The notes: generated by a model from the sequence alone, not told the origin. A stretch of 64,000 nucleotides of DNA from Serratia proteamaculans (GCF_008830365.1 NZ_WBKI01000010.1:36647-100646); one strand, 5' to 3'. Shown: positions 47,266 to 56,326, counted from the stretch's first letter. Numbers and translations are program-made.

Positions 47266-48511
47266 ACGCCCGCCTTGCCTCACGCGTCATCAGCATCCGG
47301 CTGAACAGCACGCAGCCCGCCAACAGTGTCACTACCTGCGACACAATCAGCACCGCAAACCCCGAAGACACCTTGCCCTGGCTGGCCATCACCATGCCCA
47401 TAATCATTGGCACAAACGCCGAGAACATATTGCCGATGCCGTTAATCAGCCCATAGGCGCTGCCGACGGCCTGCGGCTGCGCATAATGCTGCAACAGCGT
47501 CGGGATCGCGGCTCCCTGGGCGCCCCAACAGGCATTGGCTGCCAGCAGGAAAAAGGCAATCCAGCCGAGCTGATGGCTGTGCATCACGCCATAGATGCAC
47601 AGTGCCGTGGCCGCACCGCCAAAGGCGAAAATCAGCGGTGCCTGATAAGGGCGAATGCGATCGAGCAGCACGCCGCCAAGGTATTTTGAGCCGATACTGA
47701 CAATAAACGGCAGCGAGGCCATCCAGCCCATCTGTTTGATGGAAAAACCTTTCTCGTCGGTCAGGTAGGTCGGCAGCCAGGAGCTGGATCCCCACAGGTA
47801 GCTGAGGGTGGCGATCTCGATCAGCATGATCCAGCCGAGCATCGGGGTGCGCCAGGCGAGAGTAAAAGTATCCCAGACGCGTTGCAGGATCGGTCTTGGG
47901 TCAACGGCGCGCGGCGGCAATGCGGCGGGATGGATAAACAGCCGTACCAACGCCAGCCCCAGCAACAGGTTGATCAGCGCCAGCAGATAGAAAGAAACCG
48001 CCCAGCCGAAGTGCACCATCAGGAAGCTCACCAGCGGAAAGCCAATCACCAGCCCCAGCGAGACGCCCAGAGTGCTGACCGCATTGGGCTTGCCGCGCTC
48101 ATCGGCAGCGAAGTGATCGCCGATATACATGGTTTTCAGCGAGAACAACGGGCCCTCACTGACACCCAACAATGCGCGCACCGCAAATAACAGCAGGAGC
48201 GACCCTGCCAGCGGCGAGGCGGCGGTGAGCAACGCCCACAGCACAATGCTCAACGTCAGCGCGCGGCGATACCCCATCAGGGTTTCCAGAAACGGCGTTA
48301 GCAGCATGGCGGAAAGCCCGTAACCGAGCAAAAACACCGTCATCAGCATGCCCTGATGTGCGCGACTGTCGCCGAGCTGAAAGTGCTGCAGAAAGTCGGG
48401 GTTGACCAGCATCACGGCGATATTGACCCGATCGGCATAGGCGATGACGATCAGAAACAGCAGGGCCACGACCCCGAACCAGCGTTGACGTTGTTGCACT
48501 ATGGGCTCCAT
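47264..48511 (-). CDS. MFS transporter, anion:cation symporter type
   Basis: A 415-residue major facilitator with 12 predicted helices. ACS-family features include AYADRVNIAVM in helix 1 and the MFS loop motif after helix 2 (LMGYRRAL). Members of this family take up sugar acids, aromatic acids and related organic anions. It has a strong AAAGGAGGG ribosome site. It is divergent from the Rieske ferredoxin gene and shares its 395-base regulatory gap, so it probably imports the substrate or an intermediate of the cluster, which has a second MFS gene at 54508. Substrate unknown. Confidence 0.85.
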   Translation of the reverse strand: MEPIVQQRQRWFGVVALLFLIVIAYADRVNIAVMLVNPDFLQHFQLGDSRAHQGMLMTVFLLGYGLSAMLLTPFLETLMGYRRALTLSIVLWALLTAASPLAGSLLLLFAVRALLGVSEGPLFSLKTMYIGDHFAADERGKPNAVSTLGVSLGLVIGFPLVSFLMVHFGWAVSFYLLALINLLLGLALVRLFIHPAALPPRAVDPRPILQRVWDTFTLAWRTPMLGWIMLIEIATLSYLWGSSSWLPTYLTDEKGFSIKQMGWMASLPFIVSIGSKYLGGVLLDRIRPYQAPLIFAFGGAATALCIYGVMHSHQLGWIAFFLLAANACWGAQGAAIPTLLQHYAQPQAVGSAYGLINGIGNMFSAFVPMIMGMVMASQGKVSSGFAVLIVSQVVTLLAGCVLFSRMLMTREARRA

Positions 48512-48817
48512 GTGCCCTCCTTTAGCGTGCGAAGAAAGAATTCAGGCAGCAGAAAACTAACCCGCTGATTTCACAGAACTGAAAAGCGGGATTGAGCGGG
48601 CTGAATGTAAATTTATTGTTATTTAAAAGGGTGTTTTAATCAGTGAGAGGGAACTTGTACTCTCATTAAGCGAGCCAGATCAACGTGTTTTTACCCATGA
48701 TTTCGTGATGCAACGCACAAGTTTCATAGGCTTTTCATCTCGGTGCATTTTTTCGTGATCCTTCCCGCATTTGTCATGTTTAAACAACTTTCCATTAACA
48801 ATTGCCGCTTTGCTCTC

Positions 48818-48845
48818 TTGACGAAAGTTTCGCCATACTTATAGT
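48818..48845 (+). promoter_or_regulatory. Predicted promoter of the catabolic cluster
   Basis: TTGACG and TATAGT with a 16-bp spacer predict a start near 48852, 55 bases before the ferredoxin gene. The rest of the 48512-48906 gap is AT-rich and would hold the divergent transporter promoter, which I could not place. Confidence 0.65.
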
Positions 48846-48860
48846 GGCTGTATTAAATAA

Positions 48861-48884
48861 GAAACTGAGTTTCATATATGAAAC
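48861..48884. promoter_or_regulatory. Candidate IclR-family operator
   Basis: The perfect 16-bp palindrome GTTTCATATATGAAAC (48869-48884) is preceded by another GAAAC half-site (48861-48865), giving three alternating half-sites. It sits just after the predicted start, a repressor position. GAAA/TTTC palindromes are typical for IclR-family proteins such as KdgR; the cluster's own IclR gene at 51380 is the obvious candidate. Confidence 0.6.
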
Positions 48885-48906
48885 AATCAGATAGAGGACA
48901 GAAGCA

Positions 48907-49224
48907 ATGAGCTGGAAGAAAGTGTGTGAAGTGTCTCAGGTGAAAGAAGATTTTCCTTTCTCCGCCAACGTGGAAGGGAAAGAAGTCGGGGTGTATCTGA
49001 TCGACGGCAACTATTACGCGCTGGAAGATGTCTGCCCACATGCCTATGCCTTGCTCAGCCAGGGGTTTGTTGATGACGGTAAGGTCGAGTGTCCGTTGCA
49101 CGAAGCATTGTTCGACGTACGTACCGGCCAGTGCCTGCGTGAGCCAGGCGGCCGCGATCTGCAAACCTATGCCACCCGGGTGATCGACAATCAAATCCAA
49201 ATCACCTTTATTGCGGAGGAGTAA
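48907..49224 (+). CDS. Rieske-type ferredoxin
   Basis: A 105-residue soluble electron carrier with one Rieske 2Fe-2S cluster, ligands in CPHAYALLSQG and CPLH (C-x-H and C-x-x-H). It resembles ferredoxins of three-component ring-hydroxylating oxygenases and would pass electrons from the reductase (53272) to the oxygenase (49556). It is the first gene of the cluster, 55 bases after the predicted start site, and is followed 2 bases later by the next gene. Confidence 0.9.
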   Translation: MSWKKVCEVSQVKEDFPFSANVEGKEVGVYLIDGNYYALEDVCPHAYALLSQGFVDDGKVECPLHEALFDVRTGQCLREPGGRDLQTYATRVIDNQIQITFIAEE

Positions 49225-49226
49225 TC

Positions 49227-49535
49227 ATGCAGCACATCACCGATTTCAATCCCTGGCTGCCGGACACCCAACAGGTGATCCCGGCGCGCGAAGGCGGCAA
49301 CGGTCAGATCCATCAACCCGGTCAATTTCAAAATGTGATCTGGCAGAACCGTGCCCGGGTACCGGACGGTTTTGAGACCGCGCTGGTGACGGCGTTGGAA
49401 GAGATCTTCGATCAGGGCGCGGAAGAGCTGGAGCAGATCGTCAGTGCGCTAAATCAGCGCCGCCTGTTTGATCGCAACGGCCAACCGTGGAATGAGACGG
49501 CGTTCCGCGAGTACCTTCACGTTAACGGTTTCTGA
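49227..49535 (+). CDS. Small recombinase-like helix-turn-helix protein
   Basis: A 102-residue protein with a strong GGAGGAG ribosome site, starting 2 bases after the ferredoxin. Its C-terminal part (LNQRRLFDRNGQPWNETAFREYLHVNGF) looks like the recombinase-type helix-turn-helix annotated for small proteins beside Rieske oxygenases. No DNA recombination role is implied. It may be an accessory subunit, taking the place of a missing beta subunit, or a regulator. Function unknown. Confidence 0.65.
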   Translation: MQHITDFNPWLPDTQQVIPAREGGNGQIHQPGQFQNVIWQNRARVPDGFETALVTALEEIFDQGAEELEQIVSALNQRRLFDRNGQPWNETAFREYLHVNGF

Positions 49536-49555
49536 TCCACACCCGGGAGAAGACA

Positions 49556-50599
49556 ATGACAGCAAACACAACATCCTCCGCACAGGCCTTACAGGATTAT
49601 CTCGATCAGGGGCTGCGTGGCATGTGGTATCCGGTGCTGGCCAGTTGGGAAATTGGCAATAACCCGGTCGGCATTACGCGTCTTGAGCAGCAGATCGTGG
49701 TGTGGCGTGATGGCGAAGGCGCGATCCACGCGCTGGAAGATCGCTGCCCGCACCGCGGGGCACGGCTTTCCATGGGCTGGAACCTGGGCGATCGCATCGC
49801 CTGCTGGTATCACGGCGTGGAAGTGGGCGGTGACGGTACGGTTAAAGACGTACCGGCGGTTGATCGTTGCCCGCTGGTGGGGCAGAAATGCCTGCGTTCC
49901 TATCCGGCCAAAGAGGCCTACGGCGCGGTGTTTCTCTATTTCGGCGTGACCGCAGATGAAGAACCGGCCGAGCTGACCTTCCCACCGGAGCTGGCGGACG
50001 AAACGTCCTACAGCAACTTCCTGTGCACCGCCAGTTGGGACTGCAATTATCAGTACGCGTTGGAAAACGTAATGGACCCGATGCACGGCACCTACCTGCA
50101 TTCTTCTTCGCACTCAATGGCGGAAGGGGATCGCAAGGCAGACATGGCGCTGGAGCCGACCGACAGCGGTTTCATCTTTAAGAAGAATGGCCAGATCGGC
50201 GTTAACTTTGACTGGGTAGAATTTGGCAGCAGCGGCGCCTACTGGATGCGTCTGTCGATCCCGTACAAAAAACGTTTCGGGCCGGGCGGCCACTTCTGGA
50301 TCATCGGCATGGTGGTACCGGAAGACAAGGATCACTGCCGGGTGTTCTTCTGGCGTATCCGCCAGGTAAAAGACTGGCAGCGCGACATGTGGCGCTTTAT
50401 GTACCGCAATCGTCTGGAGTCGCTGCACTGGGATGTTCTGGAGCAGGATCGCATCGTGCTGGAAAACATGGCACCGAACGCACGTGGCCGTGAATATTTG
50501 TATCAGCATGACGTCGGGCTATCCCGCCTGCGCCGCATGATGCAAAAAGAAGCACAGAAACAGCTGGCACAGCTCAGTGAACAGGAGGCGGCACAGTGA
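49556..50599 (+). CDS. Rieske non-haem iron oxygenase, terminal component
   Basis: A 347-residue oxygenase alpha subunit. The N-terminal Rieske domain has CPHRG and CWYHG (about residues 63-86). The catalytic domain has the mononuclear iron motif ENVMDPMHGTYLH, with the bridging Asp and two His. Its length and lack of a beta-subunit gene point to the homo-oligomeric monooxygenase/demethylase or carbazole/steroid oxygenase branch rather than biphenyl-type dioxygenases. It probably does the first O2-dependent attack on the substrate. GGGAGAAG ribosome site. Its stop overlaps the following SDR by 4 bases. Confidence 0.9.
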   Translation: MTANTTSSAQALQDYLDQGLRGMWYPVLASWEIGNNPVGITRLEQQIVVWRDGEGAIHALEDRCPHRGARLSMGWNLGDRIACWYHGVEVGGDGTVKDVPAVDRCPLVGQKCLRSYPAKEAYGAVFLYFGVTADEEPAELTFPPELADETSYSNFLCTASWDCNYQYALENVMDPMHGTYLHSSSHSMAEGDRKADMALEPTDSGFIFKKNGQIGVNFDWVEFGSSGAYWMRLSIPYKKRFGPGGHFWIIGMVVPEDKDHCRVFFWRIRQVKDWQRDMWRFMYRNRLESLHWDVLEQDRIVLENMAPNARGREYLYQHDVGLSRLRRMMQKEAQKQLAQLSEQEAAQ

Positions 50600-51351
50600 A
50601 TGGCCTGCTGACAGGGAAACGGATTGTGGTGACCGGCGCGGCGCGTGGGCTGGGGCGTAGTTTCGCCGCCGCCATTGCTGCTGCCGGTGCCAGCGTGGTG
50701 ATGTGCGATATTCTGGCGGATGAACTGGCGGACGGCGCCGCCAGCCTGCGTGAGCAGGGGGCACAGGTTGAAAGCCAGGTGATCGATCTGGCCGATCCGG
50801 CCTCGATCAGCGCTGCGTTTAACGCCATCGCCGCAGGCGGAGCGATCGACGGGTTGGTGAATAACGCGGCCTTGGCCACCGGCGTGGGCGGCAAAACCAT
50901 GATGGAATACGATATCGATCTGTGGGATCGAGTAATGCAGGTCAACGTGCGGGGCACCTGGCTGGTGAGCCAAGCGGCGGTACCGCTGCTGGCACAAAAC
51001 CCACATGCCAAGATCGTTAACGTAGCTTCGGATACCGCGCTGTGGGGCGCACCGCGCTTAATGGCCTATGTGGCCAGCAAAGGGGCGATTATCTCGATGA
51101 CCCGTTCGATGGCGCGGGAACTGGGCCCGCAGGGGATCTGCGTGAACGCTATTGCTCCGGGCCTGACGAGGGTGGAGGCCACCGAATATGTGCCCGCCGA
51201 GCGTCATCAGCTGTACGAGCAGGGCCGGGCCTTGGCTGGGGCGCAGCATCCTGACGACGTCAACGGCACGGTGCTCTATCTGCTATCACCGTTGGCAAAC
51301 TTCGTGACCGGTCAACTGTTGCCGGTTAACGGCGGCTTCGTCTTTAACTAA
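50596..51351 (+). CDS. Short-chain dehydrogenase/reductase (classical)
   Basis: A 251-residue SDR with the cofactor motif GAARGLG (residues about 14-20), NNAA, catalytic Ser and the YVASK motif (Tyr-x3-Lys) in the expected spacing. It starts at GTG overlapping the oxygenase stop (GTGA), so the two are coupled. In this place a cis-dihydrodiol or alcohol dehydrogenase acting on the oxygenase product is likely. The substrate is not known. Confidence 0.85.
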   Translation: MNGLLTGKRIVVTGAARGLGRSFAAAIAAAGASVVMCDILADELADGAASLREQGAQVESQVIDLADPASISAAFNAIAAGGAIDGLVNNAALATGVGGKTMMEYDIDLWDRVMQVNVRGTWLVSQAAVPLLAQNPHAKIVNVASDTALWGAPRLMAYVASKGAIISMTRSMARELGPQGICVNAIAPGLTRVEATEYVPAERHQLYEQGRALAGAQHPDDVNGTVLYLLSPLANFVTGQLLPVNGGFVFN

Positions 51352-51379
51352 TCAATATTCAATTAGCCAGGAGCAGCAC

Positions 51380-52174
51380 ATGGCAGACGACCAAGGGTGT
51401 AAATATCTGATCCCAGGACTGGATCGCGGATTGCAACTGTTGCTGGCGTTTGGCGAGCAGCACAAGGAAATGACCTTTGCCCAATTGCATCGCCTGGTCG
51501 ACATGCCAAAAGCTACCGCCTATCGCGTGGTGCAGACGCTGGAGCATCTGGGTTTTCTGGAGCGTAACCCACGCACCAACACCTTCTCGCTGGGCATCAA
51601 GGTGCTGCGTCTCGGCTTCGAATATATTGCCTCGCTGGACGTGGCACAGGCGGGTCAGCCGGTAATAGAACAACTGCGCGATCGCAGCCAATGCAGCAGT
51701 CATCTGGCGATCCGTGATGGGCGCGATGTGATCTACATCGCCCGCGTCAGCGCCGCCGGTTCGCAAATCAACCAGGTCAGCGTCGGCACCCGCTTGCCGG
51801 TACACCAAACTTCGCTCGGTCGCATGTTATTGACCAGCGCCACTCGCGAAGAGTTCGAACTGCTGTATCCGCAGGAACAACTGCCGGGCAGCGGACCGGG
51901 CACCCCGGCAGATCGCGAAACGCTGTGGCAGATGGTGCAGCAGGACAAGGCGCGCGGCTATGTGATCGGCGAGTCGTTTTTCCGCCACGGTATCTCTTCC
52001 ATCGTCTACCCAATCTTCAACCGCGAGCAGCGGGTTGAGGCAGTGATCAGCATTATGGTGCCGTCCGATGAGATCCCGAAAGCGGATCGCGAGCGGTTAC
52101 GCATGGAGGTGCGGGACGCCGCGGTGAAAATCTCCGGCTTCCTGGGTGCACCGCCGCAGGCTAACGCCGGTTAA
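51380..52174 (+). CDS. IclR-family transcriptional regulator
   Basis: A 264-residue regulator with an N-terminal winged helix (LVDMPKATAYRVVQTLEHLGFL, in two turns) and a C-terminal IclR effector domain (LPVHQTSLGRMLL, FFRHGISSIVYPIF). IclR proteins often govern aromatic catabolic operons and bind small organic acids. It lies inside the operon in the same direction, AGGAG before the ATG. The palindrome at 48861-48884 is the most likely operator. Confidence 0.88.
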   Translation: MADDQGCKYLIPGLDRGLQLLLAFGEQHKEMTFAQLHRLVDMPKATAYRVVQTLEHLGFLERNPRTNTFSLGIKVLRLGFEYIASLDVAQAGQPVIEQLRDRSQCSSHLAIRDGRDVIYIARVSAAGSQINQVSVGTRLPVHQTSLGRMLLTSATREEFELLYPQEQLPGSGPGTPADRETLWQMVQQDKARGYVIGESFFRHGISSIVYPIFNREQRVEAVISIMVPSDEIPKADRERLRMEVRDAAVKISGFLGAPPQANAG

Positions 52175-52215
52175 CTGATTTCCCAGGGGCGCGACAGGTG
52201 GCCCCCGCATTAATC

Positions 52216-52298
52216 GGGACGAATAGAGTCGTCCCTTACCAATGACTCAGGCAGGGATAAGGCCCATGGCAAACAGGGGCCCGGGTTTGTCATGCCTG
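52216..52298 (+). other. Hairpins between the IclR gene and the VOC gene
   Basis: Two inverted repeats fill the 159-base gap: GGGACGA/TCGTCCC (52216-52235) and a 10-bp CATGGCAAAC/GTTTGTCATG stem (52265-52294) around a GC-rich loop. Neither has a T-run. They may split expression between the first five and the last nine genes, or hide a second operator. Confidence 0.45.
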
Positions 52299-52333
52299 AA
52301 AAACGCATTCAGCGAGAACGTGAGGCACAATTA

Positions 52334-53275
52334 ATGAGCGTAATCGGAATCGAAAAACTGGAATTTGGCGTCGAAGATCTGCCAACCTGCGAAAAGTTTA
52401 TGCAGGACTTTGGCTTGCTGGCGGCGCAACAGCACTGGGGCGAAACCCAGCGCGAATTCACTACCCTGAGCGGGGCTCGCGTGGTGCTGCATCCATTGCA
52501 GAGCGAAGCTTTACCCGCGGCATTTGAGGGCGGCTCGACGTTGCGTCGCATGACCTGGGGCGTTGGCAGCCCGGCCGAATTGGCGGCGTTGCAGCCATTG
52601 CTGGCGCAGATGCCGGGTTTCCGCCTGGTCGGGGAAGAACTTGAGTGCCTTGACCCGAACGGCATGACGGTGCGCTTTAGCGTGAGCCAGCAGCGTGAAG
52701 TCGATTTACCGGTGTCGCCGATCAACCAGTGGGGCGACGTGCGTCGCATCGATCAACCGAGCCCGGTATATGCGCAGGCGCAGCCGATCAATATCGGCCA
52801 CGTGGTGTTCTTCGTCGAAGATCTGGCCGCGACCGAGCGCTTCTACTGTGAAGTTCTGGGGTTCCAGGTATCGGACCGCTATATCGACCGTGCGGTATTC
52901 CTGCGTACTCAGGCTCGCGGCGGCCATCACAACCTGTTCCTGCTGAAATTACCTAATCGCCCACGGGGCCTGAATCACGTGGCCTTTACCGTACGCGACA
53001 TCCACGAGGTGATCGGCGGTGGCATCGCCATGAACAAAGAGCACTGGAGCACCTTTATCGGCCCCGGTCGCCACCCAATCTCCTCGGCCTATTTCTGGTA
53101 CGTCAACAGCCCGACCGGCGGGGCGTTTGAGTACTACACCAACGACGATTATCTGACCGAAAACTGGCAGCCACGCGAGCTGGAGCACTCACTGGTGTCG
53201 TTCACCGAGTGGGCAGTGGAAGGCGGTATTGACCACGATACACGTCGCCAGCATAAAAAGCCGGAGGCGTTATGA
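52334..53275 (+). CDS. VOC-family dioxygenase, extradiol ring-cleavage type
   Basis: A 313-residue protein with two vicinal-oxygen-chelate modules. The C-terminal one has the metal ligands His (INIGHVVFF), His (GLNHVAFTV) and Glu (GGAFEYYTND), as in type I extradiol dioxygenases; the N-terminal one is degenerate. It would open a catechol-type ring made by the upstream oxygenase and dehydrogenase. The ATG at 52334 follows TGAGG by 8 bases and gives MSVIGIEKLEF; the longer frame upstream lies in a hairpin region. It overlaps the next gene by 4 bases. Confidence 0.82.
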   Translation: MSVIGIEKLEFGVEDLPTCEKFMQDFGLLAAQQHWGETQREFTTLSGARVVLHPLQSEALPAAFEGGSTLRRMTWGVGSPAELAALQPLLAQMPGFRLVGEELECLDPNGMTVRFSVSQQREVDLPVSPINQWGDVRRIDQPSPVYAQAQPINIGHVVFFVEDLAATERFYCEVLGFQVSDRYIDRAVFLRTQARGGHHNLFLLKLPNRPRGLNHVAFTVRDIHEVIGGGIAMNKEHWSTFIGPGRHPISSAYFWYVNSPTGGAFEYYTNDDYLTENWQPRELEHSLVSFTEWAVEGGIDHDTRRQHKKPEAL

Positions 53276-54483
53276 GCCAGCCACAACCGGCAGGCATCCT
53301 GATTATCGGCGGCGGTCAGGCCGGCGGTTGGGCGGCGAAAACGCTGCGTGACCGGGGCTATACCGGCAAGCTGACGGTGGTCAGTGACGAGCCCTATGAC
53401 TTTTATGAACGTCCACCGCTTTCCAAGGCGGCGTTACTCGACGGCAATGCCCCCCTCAGCCGGCTGTTCAGTGAACAGGTGGTGGCCGAGCTGAACATCG
53501 ACTGGTGTCGCCCACTGCGTGCCGAAGCCATTGATGCACAGCAACAAATTGTCAGTCTTAGCGATGGCCGACAGTTGCAGTTTGATCAACTGCTGATCGC
53601 CACCGGCGGGCGGCCGCGTTTGCCGGATGCCCGCTGGGCCAGTCACCCACGGGTGATGACGCTGCGCTCCTGGGACGATGCGACTCGCCTGCGCCAGGCG
53701 CTGCAGGGTTGCCATAAGCTGGCCATCGTCGGTGGCGGCTGGATCGGCCTGGAGATCGCCGCCTCGGCACGGCGCATTGGCGCTGAGGTCACGGTATTCG
53801 AACGCCAGCCCGCACTGTGCATGCGCAGCGTCGGCGCGGACGTTTCCCAGGCGTTGTTCGAACTTCATCAGCAGCAGGGCGTGACGGTGCATTGCGGCTG
53901 CGGTGACATTCAACTGGAAGATCGTGACGGCAGCGCTTGGATCGGCAGCGACAGCAGCGATCCTCAGTCGTTTGATCTGGTGGTGGTGGGGATCGGCGTG
54001 GAGTTGAATCTGGAGCTGGCGCACGGTGCCGGGCTGAAGGTGGACGCCGGTATCGTGGTTGACGGTCAGGGGCGCACCAGCCACCCGGCGATCTTCGCCG
54101 CCGGTGACGTTGCGCGCCATCCGACACTGGGCCTTTGCCTGCAATCCTGGGCCTATGCGCAGAATCAGGCGATCAGCACAGCCTGCGCGATGCTGGATGC
54201 CTTTGCCTCTCCTTACGATGACGTGGCCTGGCTGTGGTCGGATCAATACGACGCCAATATCCAGATCCTCGGCGTACCGACCGGCGGTGTGCATCACATA
54301 GTGCGGCGTACACCGCAGTCACAGGTGTTCTTTACGCTGAATGCCGATCGTCAGTTGGTGCAGATGGTGGCGTTTAACGACGCGCGCACCATCAAGCTGG
54401 GCAAACGCTGGCTGGCCAGCGGACGAGTGTTGGAACCGCAGCAGTTGGCGGACGCAGAGTTTTCTTTGATGGCGTTGAAATAA
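53272..54483 (+). CDS. FAD-dependent ferredoxin reductase
   Basis: A 403-residue NAD(P)H:ferredoxin reductase of the ring-hydroxylating oxygenase type. FAD-binding GGGQAGG near the N-terminus, NAD-binding IVGGGWIGLEIA in the middle, and the second FAD motif IFAAGDVARHP are all present, followed by the reductase C-terminal domain. It would supply electrons to the Rieske ferredoxin at 48907. Its start overlaps the VOC gene stop (ATGA), implying coupled synthesis. Confidence 0.88.
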   Translation: MSQPQPAGILIIGGGQAGGWAAKTLRDRGYTGKLTVVSDEPYDFYERPPLSKAALLDGNAPLSRLFSEQVVAELNIDWCRPLRAEAIDAQQQIVSLSDGRQLQFDQLLIATGGRPRLPDARWASHPRVMTLRSWDDATRLRQALQGCHKLAIVGGGWIGLEIAASARRIGAEVTVFERQPALCMRSVGADVSQALFELHQQQGVTVHCGCGDIQLEDRDGSAWIGSDSSDPQSFDLVVVGIGVELNLELAHGAGLKVDAGIVVDGQGRTSHPAIFAAGDVARHPTLGLCLQSWAYAQNQAISTACAMLDAFASPYDDVAWLWSDQYDANIQILGVPTGGVHHIVRRTPQSQVFFTLNADRQLVQMVAFNDARTIKLGKRWLASGRVLEPQQLADAEFSLMALK

Positions 54484-54507
54484 CGCCCGTAACCTCGGGA
54501 GCGTTTC

Positions 54508-55770
54508 ATGACTACGCAAGAGATTGACGCCCGCGCTGGACGGGTGGGGGACGCCGTTGCCGAAAATCCGCAGCAGCGGGTGCGCTGGTCGGTGCCGATT
54601 GCGCTATTTGCCTGCGTGCTGCTGGCGTTTTTCGACAAGATCAGCATCGCGGCACTGTTTTCAGATAGCGAATTCCAGCAGGCGCTGGGCATCAGTTTTG
54701 ATCCGGCGCGACTGGGCTTGCTGATGAGCGCGTTTTTATTCTCATACGGCATTTCTTCGATGCTGCTCAGCGGCATTGGCGACCGGCTGAACCCGGTAAA
54801 AGTCTTGATCGGCATGATGGTGGTGTGGGGCGTGTTGATGGTGCTGATGGGCCTGGCCCGTTCGTATCACACCATGATGACGCTGCGCATTTTACTCGGT
54901 ATTGCCGAAGGCCCGCTGTTACCGATGGCCTACGCCATTATCCGCCAGGCCTTCCCACAGCGGTTGCAGGCGCGTGCCACCATGCTGTGGCTGCTCGGCA
55001 CCCCGCTGGGTGCGGCGCTCGGCTTCCCGGTCACGCTGTATATCCTCAACACCTTTGACTGGCAAACCACCTTCTTCTTTATGGCGTTCCTGACGCTGCC
55101 GGTGATGCTGCTGGTGCTGTTCGGCATGCGTCATCTGAATGTGTCACGCCCGGCCGCCGCTACCGTTTCAAAACCGGCAATTGCCGAACGCAAACAGCAT
55201 CGCCTTGAGCTGCTGCGCAACCCGCATTTCTGGATGATTTGCCTGTTTAACATCGCCTTCCTGACCTACCTGTGGGGCATGAACGGCTGGCTGCCCAGCT
55301 ACCTGATCAAGGGCAAAGGCATTCACCTGGAACACGCCGGGTACCTGTCATCGCTGCCGTTTATCGCCATGCTGCTGGGGGAAGTGCTCGGGGCCTGGCT
55401 GTCGGACAAACTGGATCGTCGTGCGCTGGCCTGCTTTATCTCGCTGTGCGGTGCCGGGCTGGGGTTGGCCGCGGTGCTGCATATGCAGGGCACCTACAGC
55501 GTGATCGCCGCCATGGCCTTCAGCACCTTTATGTGGGGGGCCGGTGCGCCGAACATTTTTGCCCTGCTGGCGAAGGCCACCAGTAGCAAGGTTAGCGCCA
55601 CCGCCGGCGGTATTTTTAACGGATTGGGTAATTTTGCCGGTGCGCTGGCGCCGGTGCTGATGGGGGCGCTGATCGCCGCCACCGGCAACATGGATAACGG
55701 CTTGCTGTTCCTGGTGGTAATGGCCTTTATCGGCTGCATCATTCTGCTGCCGTTGCTGAAGAAATATTGA
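54508..55770 (+). CDS. MFS transporter within the catabolic operon
   Basis: A 420-residue, 12-helix transporter of the major facilitator superfamily, with helix 1 segment LLAFFDKISIAALF and ACS-like regions (RILLGIAEGPLLPMAYAI, LTYLWGMNGWLPSYL). It resembles the divergent transporter at 47264, so the cluster has two related permeases, perhaps for substrate and a related compound. GGGAG ribosome site; 24 bases after the reductase gene. Confidence 0.86.
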   Translation: MTTQEIDARAGRVGDAVAENPQQRVRWSVPIALFACVLLAFFDKISIAALFSDSEFQQALGISFDPARLGLLMSAFLFSYGISSMLLSGIGDRLNPVKVLIGMMVVWGVLMVLMGLARSYHTMMTLRILLGIAEGPLLPMAYAIIRQAFPQRLQARATMLWLLGTPLGAALGFPVTLYILNTFDWQTTFFFMAFLTLPVMLLVLFGMRHLNVSRPAAATVSKPAIAERKQHRLELLRNPHFWMICLFNIAFLTYLWGMNGWLPSYLIKGKGIHLEHAGYLSSLPFIAMLLGEVLGAWLSDKLDRRALACFISLCGAGLGLAAVLHMQGTYSVIAAMAFSTFMWGAGAPNIFALLAKATSSKVSATAGGIFNGLGNFAGALAPVLMGALIAATGNMDNGLLFLVVMAFIGCIILLPLLKKY

Positions 55771-55801
55771 TATCCCATTGATTGAAAAGAGGAGTACCAA
55801 C

Positions 55802-56326
55802 ATGTCCCAGGTTGAGAAACAAGCCGGCGTCAAGCCGCAGGATCAGTCGATAGAGCATTGGGTGGAATCCCGTATCGCCCGCTTTGAAGGCCGTAAATAT
55901 GACTGGAATGCGTTGAAGTTCCAGGCTGACTACGACCCGAAATACCGCCGTGCGCAGATGCGCTACATCGGCACCGGGGCCACCGGGGTGGTTAACGATA
56001 CCAACACCATTCCGGCGGGCAATTTCACCTTCTCCACCATGGTGCTGCCGTCAAAATGCGAAGGTCCGCTGCACCTGCACGACGATGTGGAAGAGGTGTT
56101 CTTTATGCTGAAGGGCAGCATCACGCTGATGATCCAGGACGGCACGGAGTACTACGAAACCAAGCTGAAAGAGCGCGATCTGATTTCGGTTCCGGCCGGT
56201 GTTTACCGTGGGTTGTTTAACCACGGTGAGGAAGAGGCGCTGATGTGCGTGATGCTCGGCACCGCCAAACCGGAAACGCCGACCTACCCGGCGGATCATC
56301 CCTTGTCCAAAGTGAAGCGTAATTGA
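55802..56326 (+). CDS. Cupin-domain protein
   Basis: A 174-residue protein with one cupin fold. The metal motif is GPLHLHDDVEEVFFMLKG (His, His, Glu) and the second motif includes VYRGLFNHGEE. Small cupins in aromatic pathways act as dioxygenases, isomerases or hydrolases. The long conserved N-terminus (IEHWVESRIARFEGRKYDWN) is of no family I can name. The ATG at 55802 follows GAGGAG; the upstream in-frame ATG has no ribosome site. It overlaps the hydrolase gene by one base. Confidence 0.8.
   Translation: MSQVEKQAGVKPQDQSIEHWVESRIARFEGRKYDWNALKFQADYDPKYRRAQMRYIGTGATGVVNDTNTIPAGNFTFSTMVLPSKCEGPLHLHDDVEEVFFMLKGSITLMIQDGTEYYETKLKERDLISVPAGVYRGLFNHGEEEALMCVMLGTAKPETPTYPADHPLSKVKRN

Noticed and set aside
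48907..52174. Assignment as the iac (indole-3-acetate) or anthranilate dioxygenase cluster
   Set aside because: There is no beta subunit, acyl-CoA dehydrogenase-like IacA or flavin reductase, and the remaining genes do not match either pathway.
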